Source: an uncultured Erysipelotrichaceae bacterium
GTDB lineage: Bacteria > Bacillota_I > Bacilli_A > Erysipelotrichales > Erysipelotrichaceae
Length of the DNA stretch: 33,077 nt
Direction: 5' to 3'
NCBI GenBank assembly: GCA_902778375.1
Contig: CACYXJ010000023.1
Coordinates: 1-33,077, forward strand
Shown: positions 1 through 6,959 of the stretch, one piece after another
How positions within the stretch are numbered: the stretch's first letter is position 1
How the letters are laid out: every line of letters begins with the position of its first letter
The notes under the pieces: generated by a model
The model's input: the letters and a program-made list of their open reading frames with translations, nothing else
What the model was told of the DNA's origin: nothing
Database searches by the model: none
Program-made: the position numbers and the translations under genes

Positions 1-280
1 GGAGGTCGAACGTGATGGCGTCTTCGTCGTAAAGCGGTTCCCCGTAAGGCAAAAAAGTCCGGATCCGGTCCAAAAGCCCGTCCACCCCCTGACCGCGCAG
101 GGCGCTGACCGGGAAAACCTCGGCAAACGGTGCTTCCTTCTGCAGGCGGGAAACCGTTTCTGATACAAACGTCCCGTCGAAAGAATCTGCCTTGTTCACA
201 ACCACAAGAACGGGAACACGTTCCCTTTCCAGCTTTGCGAGAAGGGTTTTTTCCGCCTCGCCGGTTTCCCTTGCGGGAAC
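1..280 (-). CDS. era: Era GTPase, internal fragment
   Basis: Reading the minus strand from about 280 down to 1 gives about 93 in-frame residues of the ribosome-assembly GTPase Era, which binds 16S rRNA and helps 30S maturation. Visible motifs are the G4 motif VVVNKAD, the G5-type motif FPVSALRGQGVDGLLD, and the linker LPYGEPLYDEDAITFD that leads to the C-terminal KH domain. The KH domain lies beyond the window edge. Upstream (towards higher coordinates) the frame meets a TAG at 293-295, and the N-terminal G1-G3 motifs are absent. The gene is therefore broken at its 5' side where cvpA sequence begins. Codon choice differs from the rest of the window: GGG for Gly and CTT/TTG for Leu are frequent, whereas neighbours favour GGC and CTG. 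The fragment probably has a different origin or was joined artificially. Confidence 0.85.
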
Positions 281-854
281 CGTGGTGTGTTTCTACGGTG
301 CCTGGTTTTTCTCATCGGTCCTGGCGAAGTACATCCGCCTCTGGCCGAAGGACTGGGCAATCCTGCAGGATACGCCGTATGCGGACATGGCGCAGTTCTA
401 TATCAACCAGGTATGCTGGCTGCTTGCTGTGTTTCTGGTGCTGAGGATGCTGTTCGTTGTCATCGACAAGATTGCCAAGGGACTTTCCAAGATTCCGGTC
501 ATCGAATCGATCAACAATCTCGGCGGCGGTATCGTCGGTCTCTGCGAGGCGGCGCTGGTCGCTGTGGTATTCACGATTTCCCTGAACACACCGCTGTTCC
601 AGAACGGTGATCTGCTGCAGAAGGAGACGATCCTGAGCGATGTCAACAATATCACCGGCATGCTGCTGAACCGCTTTATCACACCGGTCCTCGACGTCAG
701 TACACTGAAGGACCTGTACGAGCAGGGAAGCAAGCTCAGCGAAGAACAGCGGAAGAACCTGGAACAATGGATGGAGGACAATGGTTTCGAAGAAGAAGCA
801 AATGATGTCTCCTGTCTTCCGTCGCTTGAATATGAGGTCATAGATGAATTCTGA
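279..854 (+). CDS. cvpA: CvpA family membrane protein, 5'-truncated
   Basis: The protein resembles CvpA/YshB-type integral membrane proteins, named for colicin V production; their precise role in Firmicutes is unclear. Three hydrophobic segments are visible: VVCFYGAWFFSSVLAKYI, VCWLLAVFLVLRMLFVVI and a glycine-rich one (GGGIVGLCEAALVAVVFTIS). A soluble Glu/Lys-rich tail follows. The usual first helix and start are missing because the reading frame enters antisense era sequence near 265-285; an ATG at 192 in that frame is therefore not a credible native start. The stop overlaps mutS2 by 11 bases, so the two are cotranscribed, as cvpA and mutS2 commonly neighbour each other in Bacillota. The first CvpA-derived codon is uncertain by about 15 bases. 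Confidence 0.8.
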   Translation, partial: TVVCFYGAWFFSSVLAKYIRLWPKDWAILQDTPYADMAQFYINQVCWLLAVFLVLRMLFVVIDKIAKGLSKIPVIESINNLGGGIVGLCEAALVAVVFTISLNTPLFQNGDLLQKETILSDVNNITGMLLNRFITPVLDVSTLKDLYEQGSKLSEEQRKNLEQWMEDNGFEEEANDVSCLPSLEYEVIDEF

Positions 855-3165
855 ACACAGTCTTGAACTGCATGTCATACTTGCACAGATGGAAAAACTC
901 TGTGCTTTTTCACTTGGCAAAAAACGGATCCGCGAATGCCATCCTTCCTTTGAACCGCTCATCATACGCCGTCAGAATGCCATGATCAAAGAGGCGCTGG
1001 AGGCGGTGCGGAAGTATGACACGATGCCGTTTGCCGGGATCCGCGATATCGGCGAAGCACTGGAGAATGCTTCCAAGAGCATGGTTCTCACCGCCGCCGA
1101 CATCCTGAATGTCATGCATTTCATCCAGGGGATCCGGGGAATCAAGACGTATCAGAAGAGTCTGGAAGAATGCAGTCATGAGCATCTGGATGATCTTCTC
1201 GATACTCTGACGGTTCATACAAAATGTGAGAACTTCCTGAAGAGATGCATCAATGAATACGGTGAAGTCATCGACAATGCCACGCCGGAACTTGCCCAGG
1301 TCAGAAACAGCCTGCGGCGCATCGACGGCGAGATTGCCGAGACTGCCCGGAAATTTCTGGCAGCCCATCATGATTCGGTCGTCGATTCGATCATTACCTA
1401 CCGGGGAGGCAGGGCAGTCGTGCTGCTGCGGGCATCTGACAAGAACAGCTTCGGCGGCATGATCCACGGCGATTCGGCTTCCGGTCAGGCTTCCTATGTC
1501 GAACCGGCATCCTTTGTCGCAGTCAACAACCGCAAGCAGGAGCTGCTGAACCGTCAGGATGAGGAAGTGCAGCGGGTCCTGCGCATGTGCAGCAATGAGA
1601 TTGCCGCGATCGCCAACGAGGAACTGGCGAATCTGGAAACCTGCGCGATCCTTGACGAACTGTTCGCCAAAGCCCGCTGGGGCTGCAGCCGCGAAGCCTG
1701 CGCTGCCGTACTGAGCGAAGAATCGGTACTGAAGCTGGAGCGGGCAAGACATCCGTTGATCGATCCCGCGAAAGTCGTCGCCAACAATTATCACATCGCT
1801 GATCCCTGCCGGATCCTGCTGATCACCGGTCCCAATACCGGCGGCAAGACCGTCAGTATGAAAGTGATCGGTCTGTCCGTGCTGATGACCTATGCCGGCA
1901 TGCCGGTTACATGCGATGAAGCAGTCATACCGTTCTTCGATCAGATCTTTGTCGACATCGGCGACGACCAGAGTGTCGTATCATCTCTTTCATCGTTCAG
2001 TTCGCATATTCAGAAACAGGCGGAAATGTGCCGCAAGGCAACCGAAAACAGTCTGATCCTGCTTGATGAAGTCGGCAGCGGCACTGATCCCAGGGAAGGT
2101 GAAGCCCTGGCAATCGCCATCCTCAACGAACTTCGTGAACGCCACTGCATGACGGTCGCGACGACCCACTACGGAAGATTGAAGGCATACGGCCGCCGGC
2201 ATGACGACATCAAGGTTGCAAGTGTCGAATTCGACATGAAGAAACTGGCGCCGACCTACCGCTACATGGAAGGCACGACCGGCCAGTCCAACGCCCTGGA
2301 AGTGGCTGAGCGCTATGGTCTTCCGGCATCGATCATCAAATATGCCAGATTCCTGAAAGACCAGTCGCGCAGCGAGGAAGACAAGCTGATCGAGCGTCTC
2401 GAAAAGGAAGTCAGCGAGAATGAGCATCTGAAGGAAGAACTGGAAAGGAAACTGCAGAGCGCAAAGGAACTGGAAGCAAGACTGAAGAAGGAAGAAAACC
2501 GTCTGGCGAGGGAAAAAGACCGCTTGAAGGACAAATATGAAAAGGAAGCCCAGGAATATCTGGAAGGCGTGCGTCAGGAAGCCGATGCCATCCTTGCCGA
2601 GATCCGCCAGCGTCCCGATGTCAAATATCATGAACTGATCGGGATCCGTCATGAGATCGACGGTCTCGGCGAAAAGAGCGCACCGGTGCAGGAAGTCAGT
2701 GAAGATCACGAATACCATGTCGGTGATGCTGTCGAACTGCGCGACAACGACCAGGTCTGCGAAGTCGTCAAAATCGGCAGGAAGGATCTGACCATCCTGA
2801 TGAACGGCCGTGAGATCCGGGTGAAGAAGAACCAGATCCGGCCCAGCGCCCACATTATTCCGAAGATGAAGAAACAGCCGTCGGCAGTGATCCGTATCGC
2901 TGACCATAACATGTTTTCCTCGATGCCTCTGGAATGCAACCTGATCGGCATGCGTGTCGACGAGGCGATGGACGCGATGGATGACTACATGGACAAGGCG
3001 AAGCTGCATGGTCTGAAGACTTTCCGCATCATCCACGGCGACGGCACCGGCCGTCTGCGCAAGGCTGTGCATGAAAGACTGAAAAACAATTCCGCTGTCA
3101 GGGAATACCGTCTGGGAATGCCTCAGGAAGGCGGCACCGGAGCGACAGTGGTAGTATTGAAATAA
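844..3165 (+). CDS. mutS2: Endonuclease MutS2
   Basis: MutS2 is an ATPase of the MutS family that acts on branched DNA or collided ribosomes rather than in mismatch repair. The 773-residue length is typical. The core domain comes first, then the ABC-type ATPase with Walker A GPNTGGKT (residues 329-336) and Walker B LILLDEVGSGTDP (about 404-416). A long charged coiled coil (about 510-600) and a C-terminal Smr nuclease domain follow. In Smr, LIGMRVDEA starts near residue 700 and HGDGTGRLR near 731; the family more often has LRGxxxxEA and HGxGTGxLR. ATG at 844 is preceded by a GAGGT-type ribosome site inside cvpA and overlaps the cvpA stop. uvrC starts three bases after the stop, so mutS2 and uvrC form one repair operon. 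Confidence 0.97.
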   Translation: MNSEHSLELHVILAQMEKLCAFSLGKKRIRECHPSFEPLIIRRQNAMIKEALEAVRKYDTMPFAGIRDIGEALENASKSMVLTAADILNVMHFIQGIRGIKTYQKSLEECSHEHLDDLLDTLTVHTKCENFLKRCINEYGEVIDNATPELAQVRNSLRRIDGEIAETARKFLAAHHDSVVDSIITYRGGRAVVLLRASDKNSFGGMIHGDSASGQASYVEPASFVAVNNRKQELLNRQDEEVQRVLRMCSNEIAAIANEELANLETCAILDELFAKARWGCSREACAAVLSEESVLKLERARHPLIDPAKVVANNYHIADPCRILLITGPNTGGKTVSMKVIGLSVLMTYAGMPVTCDEAVIPFFDQIFVDIGDDQSVVSSLSSFSSHIQKQAEMCRKATENSLILLDEVGSGTDPREGEALAIAILNELRERHCMTVATTHYGRLKAYGRRHDDIKVASVEFDMKKLAPTYRYMEGTTGQSNALEVAERYGLPASIIKYARFLKDQSRSEEDKLIERLEKEVSENEHLKEELERKLQSAKELEARLKKEENRLAREKDRLKDKYEKEAQEYLEGVRQEADAILAEIRQRPDVKYHELIGIRHEIDGLGEKSAPVQEVSEDHEYHVGDAVELRDNDQVCEVVKIGRKDLTILMNGREIRVKKNQIRPSAHIIPKMKKQPSAVIRIADHNMFSSMPLECNLIGMRVDEAMDAMDDYMDKAKLHGLKTFRIIHGDGTGRLRKAVHERLKNNSAVREYRLGMPQEGGTGATVVVLK

Positions 3166-3168
3166 ATT

Positions 3169-4968
3169 ATGGATAAAGAGTATATCAAAGCCAAACTGCT
3201 GAATCTGCCGCATCAGCCGGGCAGCTATCAGATGAAGGATAAATACGGCGAGATCATCTATGTCGGCAAGGCAAAGGATCTTCACGCCCGTGTCAACCAG
3301 TACTTCACCGGTGCCCATGACTACAAGACCACCCGTCTTGTCGCCAGCATCGAGGATTTCGACTTTATCGTCACCGCCACCGAGAAGGAGGCGCTGGTGC
3401 TCGAAATCAACCTGATCAAGAAGTACCGTCCCAAGTACAATATCCAGTTCATCGACGATTCCAGCTACCCGTACATCAAACTGACGAGAGAGAAATACCC
3501 GCGGCTGCTGATTGCCAGAGATACCCGCAAGGACCGCAAAGCAAAGTATTTCGGTCCTTTTCCCAATGCCAATGCCGCCCGCAGCACCCTGAAGATCCTG
3601 CAGAACCTCTATCCGTTCCGCCGCTGTGCCAGACTCCAGGACAAGATCTGTCTCTACTATCATATGGGACAGTGTCTCGGTCCCTGCGAGTACGAGATCG
3701 GTGATGAAGTATACGAGAAGATGGCGGATGGTGTCACCCGGTTCCTCAACGGTGATATCAGGGCAGTGGAAAAGGATCTGAAAGAGAAGATGTACGCCGC
3801 CAGCAATGAGCTGGCATTCGAAAAAGCCCAGGAATACAAGGAGATGATCGACAGTATCCACGCTGTCGCTGCCGATGCCCAGAATATCGAAAAGGGCAAC
3901 CGCGGTTCCCGCGACGTCTTCGCCTGGCATGCCGAAAAGGGATACATGGCGATCACCGGCTTCCTGGTCCGCAGCGGTGTCATCCTCAACAAGGAATTCC
4001 GTCTGCGGCCGCTGTACGGCGATCCGGCCGATGAATTCATCAGTTTTCTCTCCCAGTATTACCAGGATCATCCTGCTGCCAGGGAACTGGTGCTGCCGGA
4101 AGGGACAGATCTTGAAGGTCTGGCGGAACTGATTGACATGCCGCTGTTCATTCCTCAGCGCGGCTACAAAAAAAAGCTGATCGACATGTGCGTGGAGAAT
4201 GCCCGGAAGCAGCTGGAACTGAAATTCAATACCGTGGAACGGCAGAATACCGTTACCGACGAAGCGGTCAGACAGCTCAGCGAACTTGCCGGCAGGGACA
4301 TGTCGCGCATCGAACTGTTCGACAACTCGCATATCAGCGGCGCCTTCACCGTGGCCAGCTGTGTCGTCTATGATGACGGCCAGCCAAACCGCAAGGAATA
4401 CCGCCTCTATAAGCTCCATACCGGCAACAGCGACGTCGATTCGATGAAGGAAGTCGTCTACCGCCGCTATTTCCGCCTCCTGAAGGAAGACGGCAGGATG
4501 CCGGACGGGATCCTCGTCGACGGCGGCCGCACCCAGATCGATGCCGCCTATGAGATCATCGATTCCCTCGGCCTTTCCGATTCGATCAGGATCATGGGTC
4601 TGGTGAAGGATGACGGTCACAACACCAATGCTTTGATGAATACCGACGGCGAAGTGTTCGATATCGACAAGAACTCGGGACTGTTCTTCCTTCTGACGAG
4701 GATGCAGGACGAAGTTCACCGCACAGCCGTTTCCTATCACAGAAAACTGCGGGCCAAGGCCCAGACCCGTTCGATCCTCGACGAGATCGAAGGTGTAGGA
4801 CCAAAAAGAAAACGCCTGCTTCTCAGAACGTTCAGGAGCTTTACCGGCCTGAAAGCGGCAGGGGAAGAGGAAATCGCATCGGTCGTGCCGGCCGATGTGG
4901 CAGCCCGCGTCTATGAGGCGCTGCATGCAGAGACAGAAGAGAGTGAAGAAAAAACAGCGGATCAGTGA
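3169..4968 (+). CDS. uvrC: UvrABC system protein C
   Basis: UvrC is the dual-incision nuclease of nucleotide excision repair, acting with UvrA and UvrB on damaged DNA. The 599 residues contain all expected parts. The N-terminal GIY-YIG nuclease holds PGSYQMKD and IIYVGKAKDL near residues 17-38. A UVR (UvrB-binding) helical hairpin lies around 200-233. The RNase H-like endonuclease core has DNSH at 385-388 and LVDGG with Asp451, and tandem helix-hairpin-helix motifs (EIEGVGPKRKRLLL) lie near 535-590. The start follows the mutS2 stop by three bases and has no clear Shine-Dalgarno sequence, which suggests translational coupling. Its last five codons lie inside a hairpin that serves as terminator for the convergent gene. 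Confidence 0.97.
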   Translation: MDKEYIKAKLLNLPHQPGSYQMKDKYGEIIYVGKAKDLHARVNQYFTGAHDYKTTRLVASIEDFDFIVTATEKEALVLEINLIKKYRPKYNIQFIDDSSYPYIKLTREKYPRLLIARDTRKDRKAKYFGPFPNANAARSTLKILQNLYPFRRCARLQDKICLYYHMGQCLGPCEYEIGDEVYEKMADGVTRFLNGDIRAVEKDLKEKMYAASNELAFEKAQEYKEMIDSIHAVAADAQNIEKGNRGSRDVFAWHAEKGYMAITGFLVRSGVILNKEFRLRPLYGDPADEFISFLSQYYQDHPAARELVLPEGTDLEGLAELIDMPLFIPQRGYKKKLIDMCVENARKQLELKFNTVERQNTVTDEAVRQLSELAGRDMSRIELFDNSHISGAFTVASCVVYDDGQPNRKEYRLYKLHTGNSDVDSMKEVVYRRYFRLLKEDGRMPDGILVDGGRTQIDAAYEIIDSLGLSDSIRIMGLVKDDGHNTNALMNTDGEVFDIDKNSGLFFLLTRMQDEVHRTAVSYHRKLRAKAQTRSILDEIEGVGPKRKRLLLRTFRSFTGLKAAGEEEIASVVPADVAARVYEALHAETEESEEKTADQ

Positions 4969-4976
4969 TCCGCTGT
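4949..4976 (-). terminator. Rho-independent terminator, nested in the uvrC end
   Basis: An 11-bp perfect inverted repeat (ACAGCGGATCA, one base, TGATCCGCTGT; 4954-4976) is followed on the minus strand by six T residues (the A-run 4949-4954). It suits termination of the minus-strand gene ending at 4980. The left arm overlaps the final codons and stop of uvrC. On the plus strand there is no good T-run after the stem, so termination of uvrC here would be weaker. Confidence 0.75.
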
Positions 4977-4979
4977 CTG

Positions 4980-5369
4980 TTATCTGCTGAGTACCTTTGA
5001 GACCGCCTTGGCGATGGTCCGGTCGGTCGCTTTTTTCTCGGCATACTTTCTGGCCGCCTCGCCGTAGCCTTTGATGCCTTTCAGGCTGTCATCATTTTTG
5101 TAGATGGCATAGATGGCGTAAAGAACGGGAATGGTGACGAGCAGGGGTCTGATACGGTTCCAGTCGGCCGTCGTTTTCTCTTTCACAACTTCAGACTTGA
5201 TCTCCATCAGTTTCAGTTCATCGTTCATATGGCTTAACTGAGGTTCCAGTGCGGCGGCAGTCTTCGCCAGTTTCATCAGCTTGACGAGCAGGACGATCAG
5301 AAAAATCACAGCCAGGGCAATTGCCGCGTACAGGACCCAGAAATTATACGGATACAGATTCAGATTCAT
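4980..5369 (-). CDS. Small membrane protein with coiled coil, function unknown
   Basis: A 129-residue protein that I do not recognise. An N-terminal membrane helix (about residues 11-31, YAAIALAVIFLIVLLVKLMK) is followed by a helical, charged stretch likely to form a coiled coil (about 32-68). A second hydrophobic segment is IRPLLVTIPVLYAIYAIY (about 73-90), and a Lys-rich cytoplasmic tail ends the protein. The arrangement resembles small membrane-anchored DUF948-like proteins, but the match is not firm. ATG at 5369 is preceded by AGGAAGG at a good distance. The gene is transcribed divergently from the phosphodiesterase gene and converges on uvrC, with its own terminator. Confidence 0.7.
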   Translation of the reverse strand: MNLNLYPYNFWVLYAAIALAVIFLIVLLVKLMKLAKTAAALEPQLSHMNDELKLMEIKSEVVKEKTTADWNRIRPLLVTIPVLYAIYAIYKNDDSLKGIKGYGEAARKYAEKKATDRTIAKAVSKVLSR

Positions 5370-5392
5370 AAGGATACCTTCCTGTTGGTATT

Positions 5393-5401
5393 ATCGTACC
5401 A
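5393..5401 (-). promoter_or_regulatory. Candidate extended -10 promoter of the membrane protein gene
   Basis: On the minus strand TGGTACGAT reads as a TGn-extended -10 element 24 bases before the start codon at 5369. No convincing -35 hexamer is present, so the assignment is tentative. Confidence 0.35.
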
Positions 5402-5435
5402 TAAAAAACATCTGTTGCCATCGTCACTTTAGCGT

Positions 5436-5463
5436 TTGCGGAAAAAGAAGGGACAGTTATAAT
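5436..5463 (+). promoter_or_regulatory. Promoter of the yfcE-like gene, leaderless transcript likely
   Basis: A perfect TATAAT at 5458-5463 lies only six bases before the ATG at 5470, with a weak TTGCGG 16 bases upstream of it. Transcription would start at about 5469-5471, on or next to the start codon. The nearest purine-rich AGAAGGG lies 17 bases before the ATG and upstream of the predicted transcript start. Confidence 0.6.
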
Positions 5464-5469
5464 ATCCCT

Positions 5470-5961
5470 ATGAAAGACAGCGAAACCATCATCCTCGTAT
5501 CCGACAACCACGGCGAGACATCCGGTCTTGAATACGTCAGAAACACACACTGGGGTGCCGATATCTTTGTTCACTGCGGCGATGCCGAACTGCCGACCTA
5601 TCTTCTGGACGGCTTTCTTGTCGTCCAAGGAAACAACGATGCCTGGCAGCAGTTTCCGATGCGGCGGGTCATCGAAGTTCAGGGACACCGGATCTATATC
5701 TGCCACGGCCACCGCGACCTGTTCTACGGCCGTTTCGAGATGCTGGCGGACAAAGCCCGTGATTTTGACTGCGACATCGCTTTCTTCGGACATTCGCATG
5801 TGCCTTTCGACAAAACCGTCAAGGGTGTGCGGCTGCTGAACCCGGGATCGATCTGGCGCAACCGCGACGGATCCCAGCCGTCCTACATGGTCGTCACCCT
5901 GCGCAAAGGGGAAATCGAAGTACGGCGCATGACCTATGTAAAAAACAAATCTGCTTCTTGA
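5470..5961 (+). CDS. YfcE/MJ0936-type metallophosphoesterase
   Basis: A 163-residue phosphodiesterase of the calcineurin-like family, YfcE/MJ0936 branch, which hydrolyses phosphodiesters using two metal ions. All metal-ligand motifs are visible in order: SDNHG (residues 11-15), HCGD, VQGNND, CHGHRD and FGHSH. They are followed by the LLNPGS motif typical of the branch. The frame is open far upstream, but homology begins at MKDSETIILVSDNHG, so I place the start at 5470. That site has no Shine-Dalgarno sequence and lies on the predicted transcription start. The natural substrate cannot be told from sequence. The stop codon overlaps the -35 box of the tRNA promoter. Confidence 0.9.
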   Translation: MKDSETIILVSDNHGETSGLEYVRNTHWGADIFVHCGDAELPTYLLDGFLVVQGNNDAWQQFPMRRVIEVQGHRIYICHGHRDLFYGRFEMLADKARDFDCDIAFFGHSHVPFDKTVKGVRLLNPGSIWRNRDGSQPSYMVVTLRKGEIEVRRMTYVKNKSAS

Positions 5962-5986
5962 AATGCAGGCGGTACTTTGATATATT
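5958..5986 (+). promoter_or_regulatory. tRNA-Arg promoter
   Basis: TTGAAA (5958-5963), a 17-base spacer and TATATT (5981-5986) end ten bases before the mature tRNA 5' end at 5996. The -35 overlaps the TGA stop of the phosphodiesterase gene. Confidence 0.8.
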
Positions 5987-5995
5987 ATTAGCGCT

Positions 5996-6069
5996 GTCGT
6001 TGTAGCTCAGTTGGATAGAGCACCCGCCTTCTAAGCGGACGGTCAAGAGTTCGAGTCTCTTCAACGACG
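5996..6069 (+). tRNA. tRNA-Arg (anticodon TCT)
   Basis: A 74-base cloverleaf. The acceptor stem GTCGTTG pairs with CAACGAC, with discriminator G at 6069. D-arm (GCTC...GAGC), anticodon stem and loop (loop CTTCTAA, anticodon TCT) and T-arm (AAGAG TTCGAGT CTCTT) are all present. One C-A mismatch sits at the outer anticodon-stem pair (27-43). CCA is not encoded. It reads AGA codons, which are used sparingly in this window. The gene has its own promoter and terminator. Confidence 0.95.
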
Positions 6070-6078
6070 CCATATCTC

Positions 6079-6111
6079 ATCGCCGACAGGAACTGCCGGC
6101 GATTTGTTTTT
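6079..6111 (+). terminator. Terminator after tRNA-Arg
   Basis: ATCGCCG and CGGCGAT form a 7-bp stem with an 11-base loop, followed by TTGTTTTT. Confidence 0.75.
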
Positions 6112-6125
6112 ACAGGAACAAAAGC

Positions 6126-6812
6126 ATGGAAAACTACTATACCGAAACACTTGCCGAGATCGGACAGCTGATGCAGGAAGGACGTCTGCAGCAGGCTTTT
6201 TACCGTCTTGAGCAGGAACTGGAAATGCCTTATATCCCGGCTGATGCCGAAGCGGACATGAAGCGGCTGAAAAAGGAACTTGTCTTCCGTCTGGCGGAAA
6301 ACAGACAGCAGAGCGAACCGGCTCTTGACTCGCTGCTGGAACGGCTGAAGGGGAAACCGGAAAGCCAGCTGGCAGCCGCTGCGGCGCTTTCCCGGCGCAA
6401 TCTTCGGGAAATCCTGGAAGAAATCAGGGAGTGGCTGCGGCAGGAACCGTATCCCGAAGCAGCGGCATTGATCATCGAGGCAATCGCCGAACAGCAGATT
6501 CCCGAAGAATTCGTGCTGCTCAGGGACGGTGTCGAGTATACCTTCTGGGGAGACTCAGTGACCCCGGCAGCCGAAAGCGGCGGCTTTCAGAGCGCCTTGG
6601 CATGTCTGGAAGAATGGCTGGGTAGCGATCATCCCGACCTGTTCGAAATGTGCCGTACGCTGCTGATCCACGAGGTCTATCTTTTCCTGCCGCTTTCCTA
6701 TGAATCCCAGGAAGGAGAGCAGCTGGCACTGAACATCGCCGAAGAAGTCAGCGGACTGATGGATGACGGCGAAACATACCGGAATATATTAGATAATAAT
6801 AAAAAGAATTAG
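6126..6812 (+). CDS. Helical, possibly TPR-like protein, resembles DUF3196
   Basis: A 228-residue soluble, mainly helical acidic protein with no signal peptide or membrane segment. The N-terminal third (LAEIGQLMQEGRLQQAFYRLEQEL) has the look of a TPR-type helical pair. Length and composition recall DUF3196 proteins of Erysipelotrichaceae, but I cannot confirm this. ATG at 6126 follows AGGAAC. The gene starts right after the tRNA terminator with no room for a separate promoter, so expression may depend on read-through. Its stop codon TAG lies inside the first CIRCE operator of tig, so the two genes are tightly packed but separately controlled. Confidence 0.65.
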   Translation: MENYYTETLAEIGQLMQEGRLQQAFYRLEQELEMPYIPADAEADMKRLKKELVFRLAENRQQSEPALDSLLERLKGKPESQLAAAAALSRRNLREILEEIREWLRQEPYPEAAALIIEAIAEQQIPEEFVLLRDGVEYTFWGDSVTPAAESGGFQSALACLEEWLGSDHPDLFEMCRTLLIHEVYLFLPLSYESQEGEQLALNIAEEVSGLMDDGETYRNILDNNKKN

Positions 6813-6835
6813 CACTTTTTAGTTGACAGTGCTAA
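6809..6835 (+). promoter_or_regulatory. CIRCE operator 1 (HrcA site) of tig
   Basis: TTAGCACTT, nine bases, CAGTGCTAA matches the CIRCE consensus (TTAGCACTC-N9-GAGTGCTAA) at 16 of 18 positions. It covers the -35 box of the tig promoter, where the heat-shock repressor HrcA would block RNA polymerase. Confidence 0.85.
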
Positions 6836-6851
6836 ACGCCATATGTATGAT
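6823..6851 (+). promoter_or_regulatory. tig promoter P1
   Basis: A consensus TTGACA (6823-6828), 17-base spacer and TATGAT (6846-6851). The -35 lies inside CIRCE 1 and CIRCE 2 starts two bases after the -10. Confidence 0.85.
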
Positions 6852-6852
6852 A

Positions 6853-6879
6853 TTAGCAGGCATAATGAGAGAGTGCTAA
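6853..6879 (+). promoter_or_regulatory. CIRCE operator 2 of tig, degenerate left arm
   Basis: TTAGCAGGC, nine bases, GAGTGCTAA: the right arm is a perfect CIRCE half-site and the left matches six of nine positions. It covers the expected transcription start of P1. Spacing between CIRCE centres is 44 bases, about four helical turns, so the two sites lie on one DNA face. Confidence 0.75.
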
Positions 6880-6906
6880 AAAGTCTGTATGCATTTCATG
6901 GCAGAC

Positions 6907-6937
6907 TTGCCGGAACTCTGTTATAATATTCCGGCAA
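6907..6937 (+). promoter_or_regulatory. Inverted repeat around an extended -10 (possible tig P2)
   Basis: TTGCCGGAA (6907-6915) and TTCCGGCAA (6929-6937) form a perfect 9-bp inverted repeat with a 13-base centre. The centre holds TGTTATAAT, a TGn-extended consensus -10 at 6919-6927. It could be a second promoter with its own operator, or an mRNA hairpin in the P1 transcript just before the ribosome site AAGGAG (6945-6950). Confidence 0.55.
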
Positions 6938-6959
6938 TTAGAAGAAGGAGTAATGAATT

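Noticed and set aside
192-278. ATG at 192 as start of an intact cvpA
   Set aside because: The first roughly 25-29 codons are the antisense of era and do not resemble a CvpA first helix.
1990-4926. A 978-codon open frame on the minus strand across mutS2 and uvrC
   Set aside because: It is antisense to two complete, strongly conserved genes, has no recognisable motif and reflects codon bias in the opposite strand.
5281-5469. Upstream start extending the YfcE-like protein by 63 residues
   Set aside because: The extension overlaps the divergent gene, contains the promoter and has no similarity to the family; homology starts at 5470.
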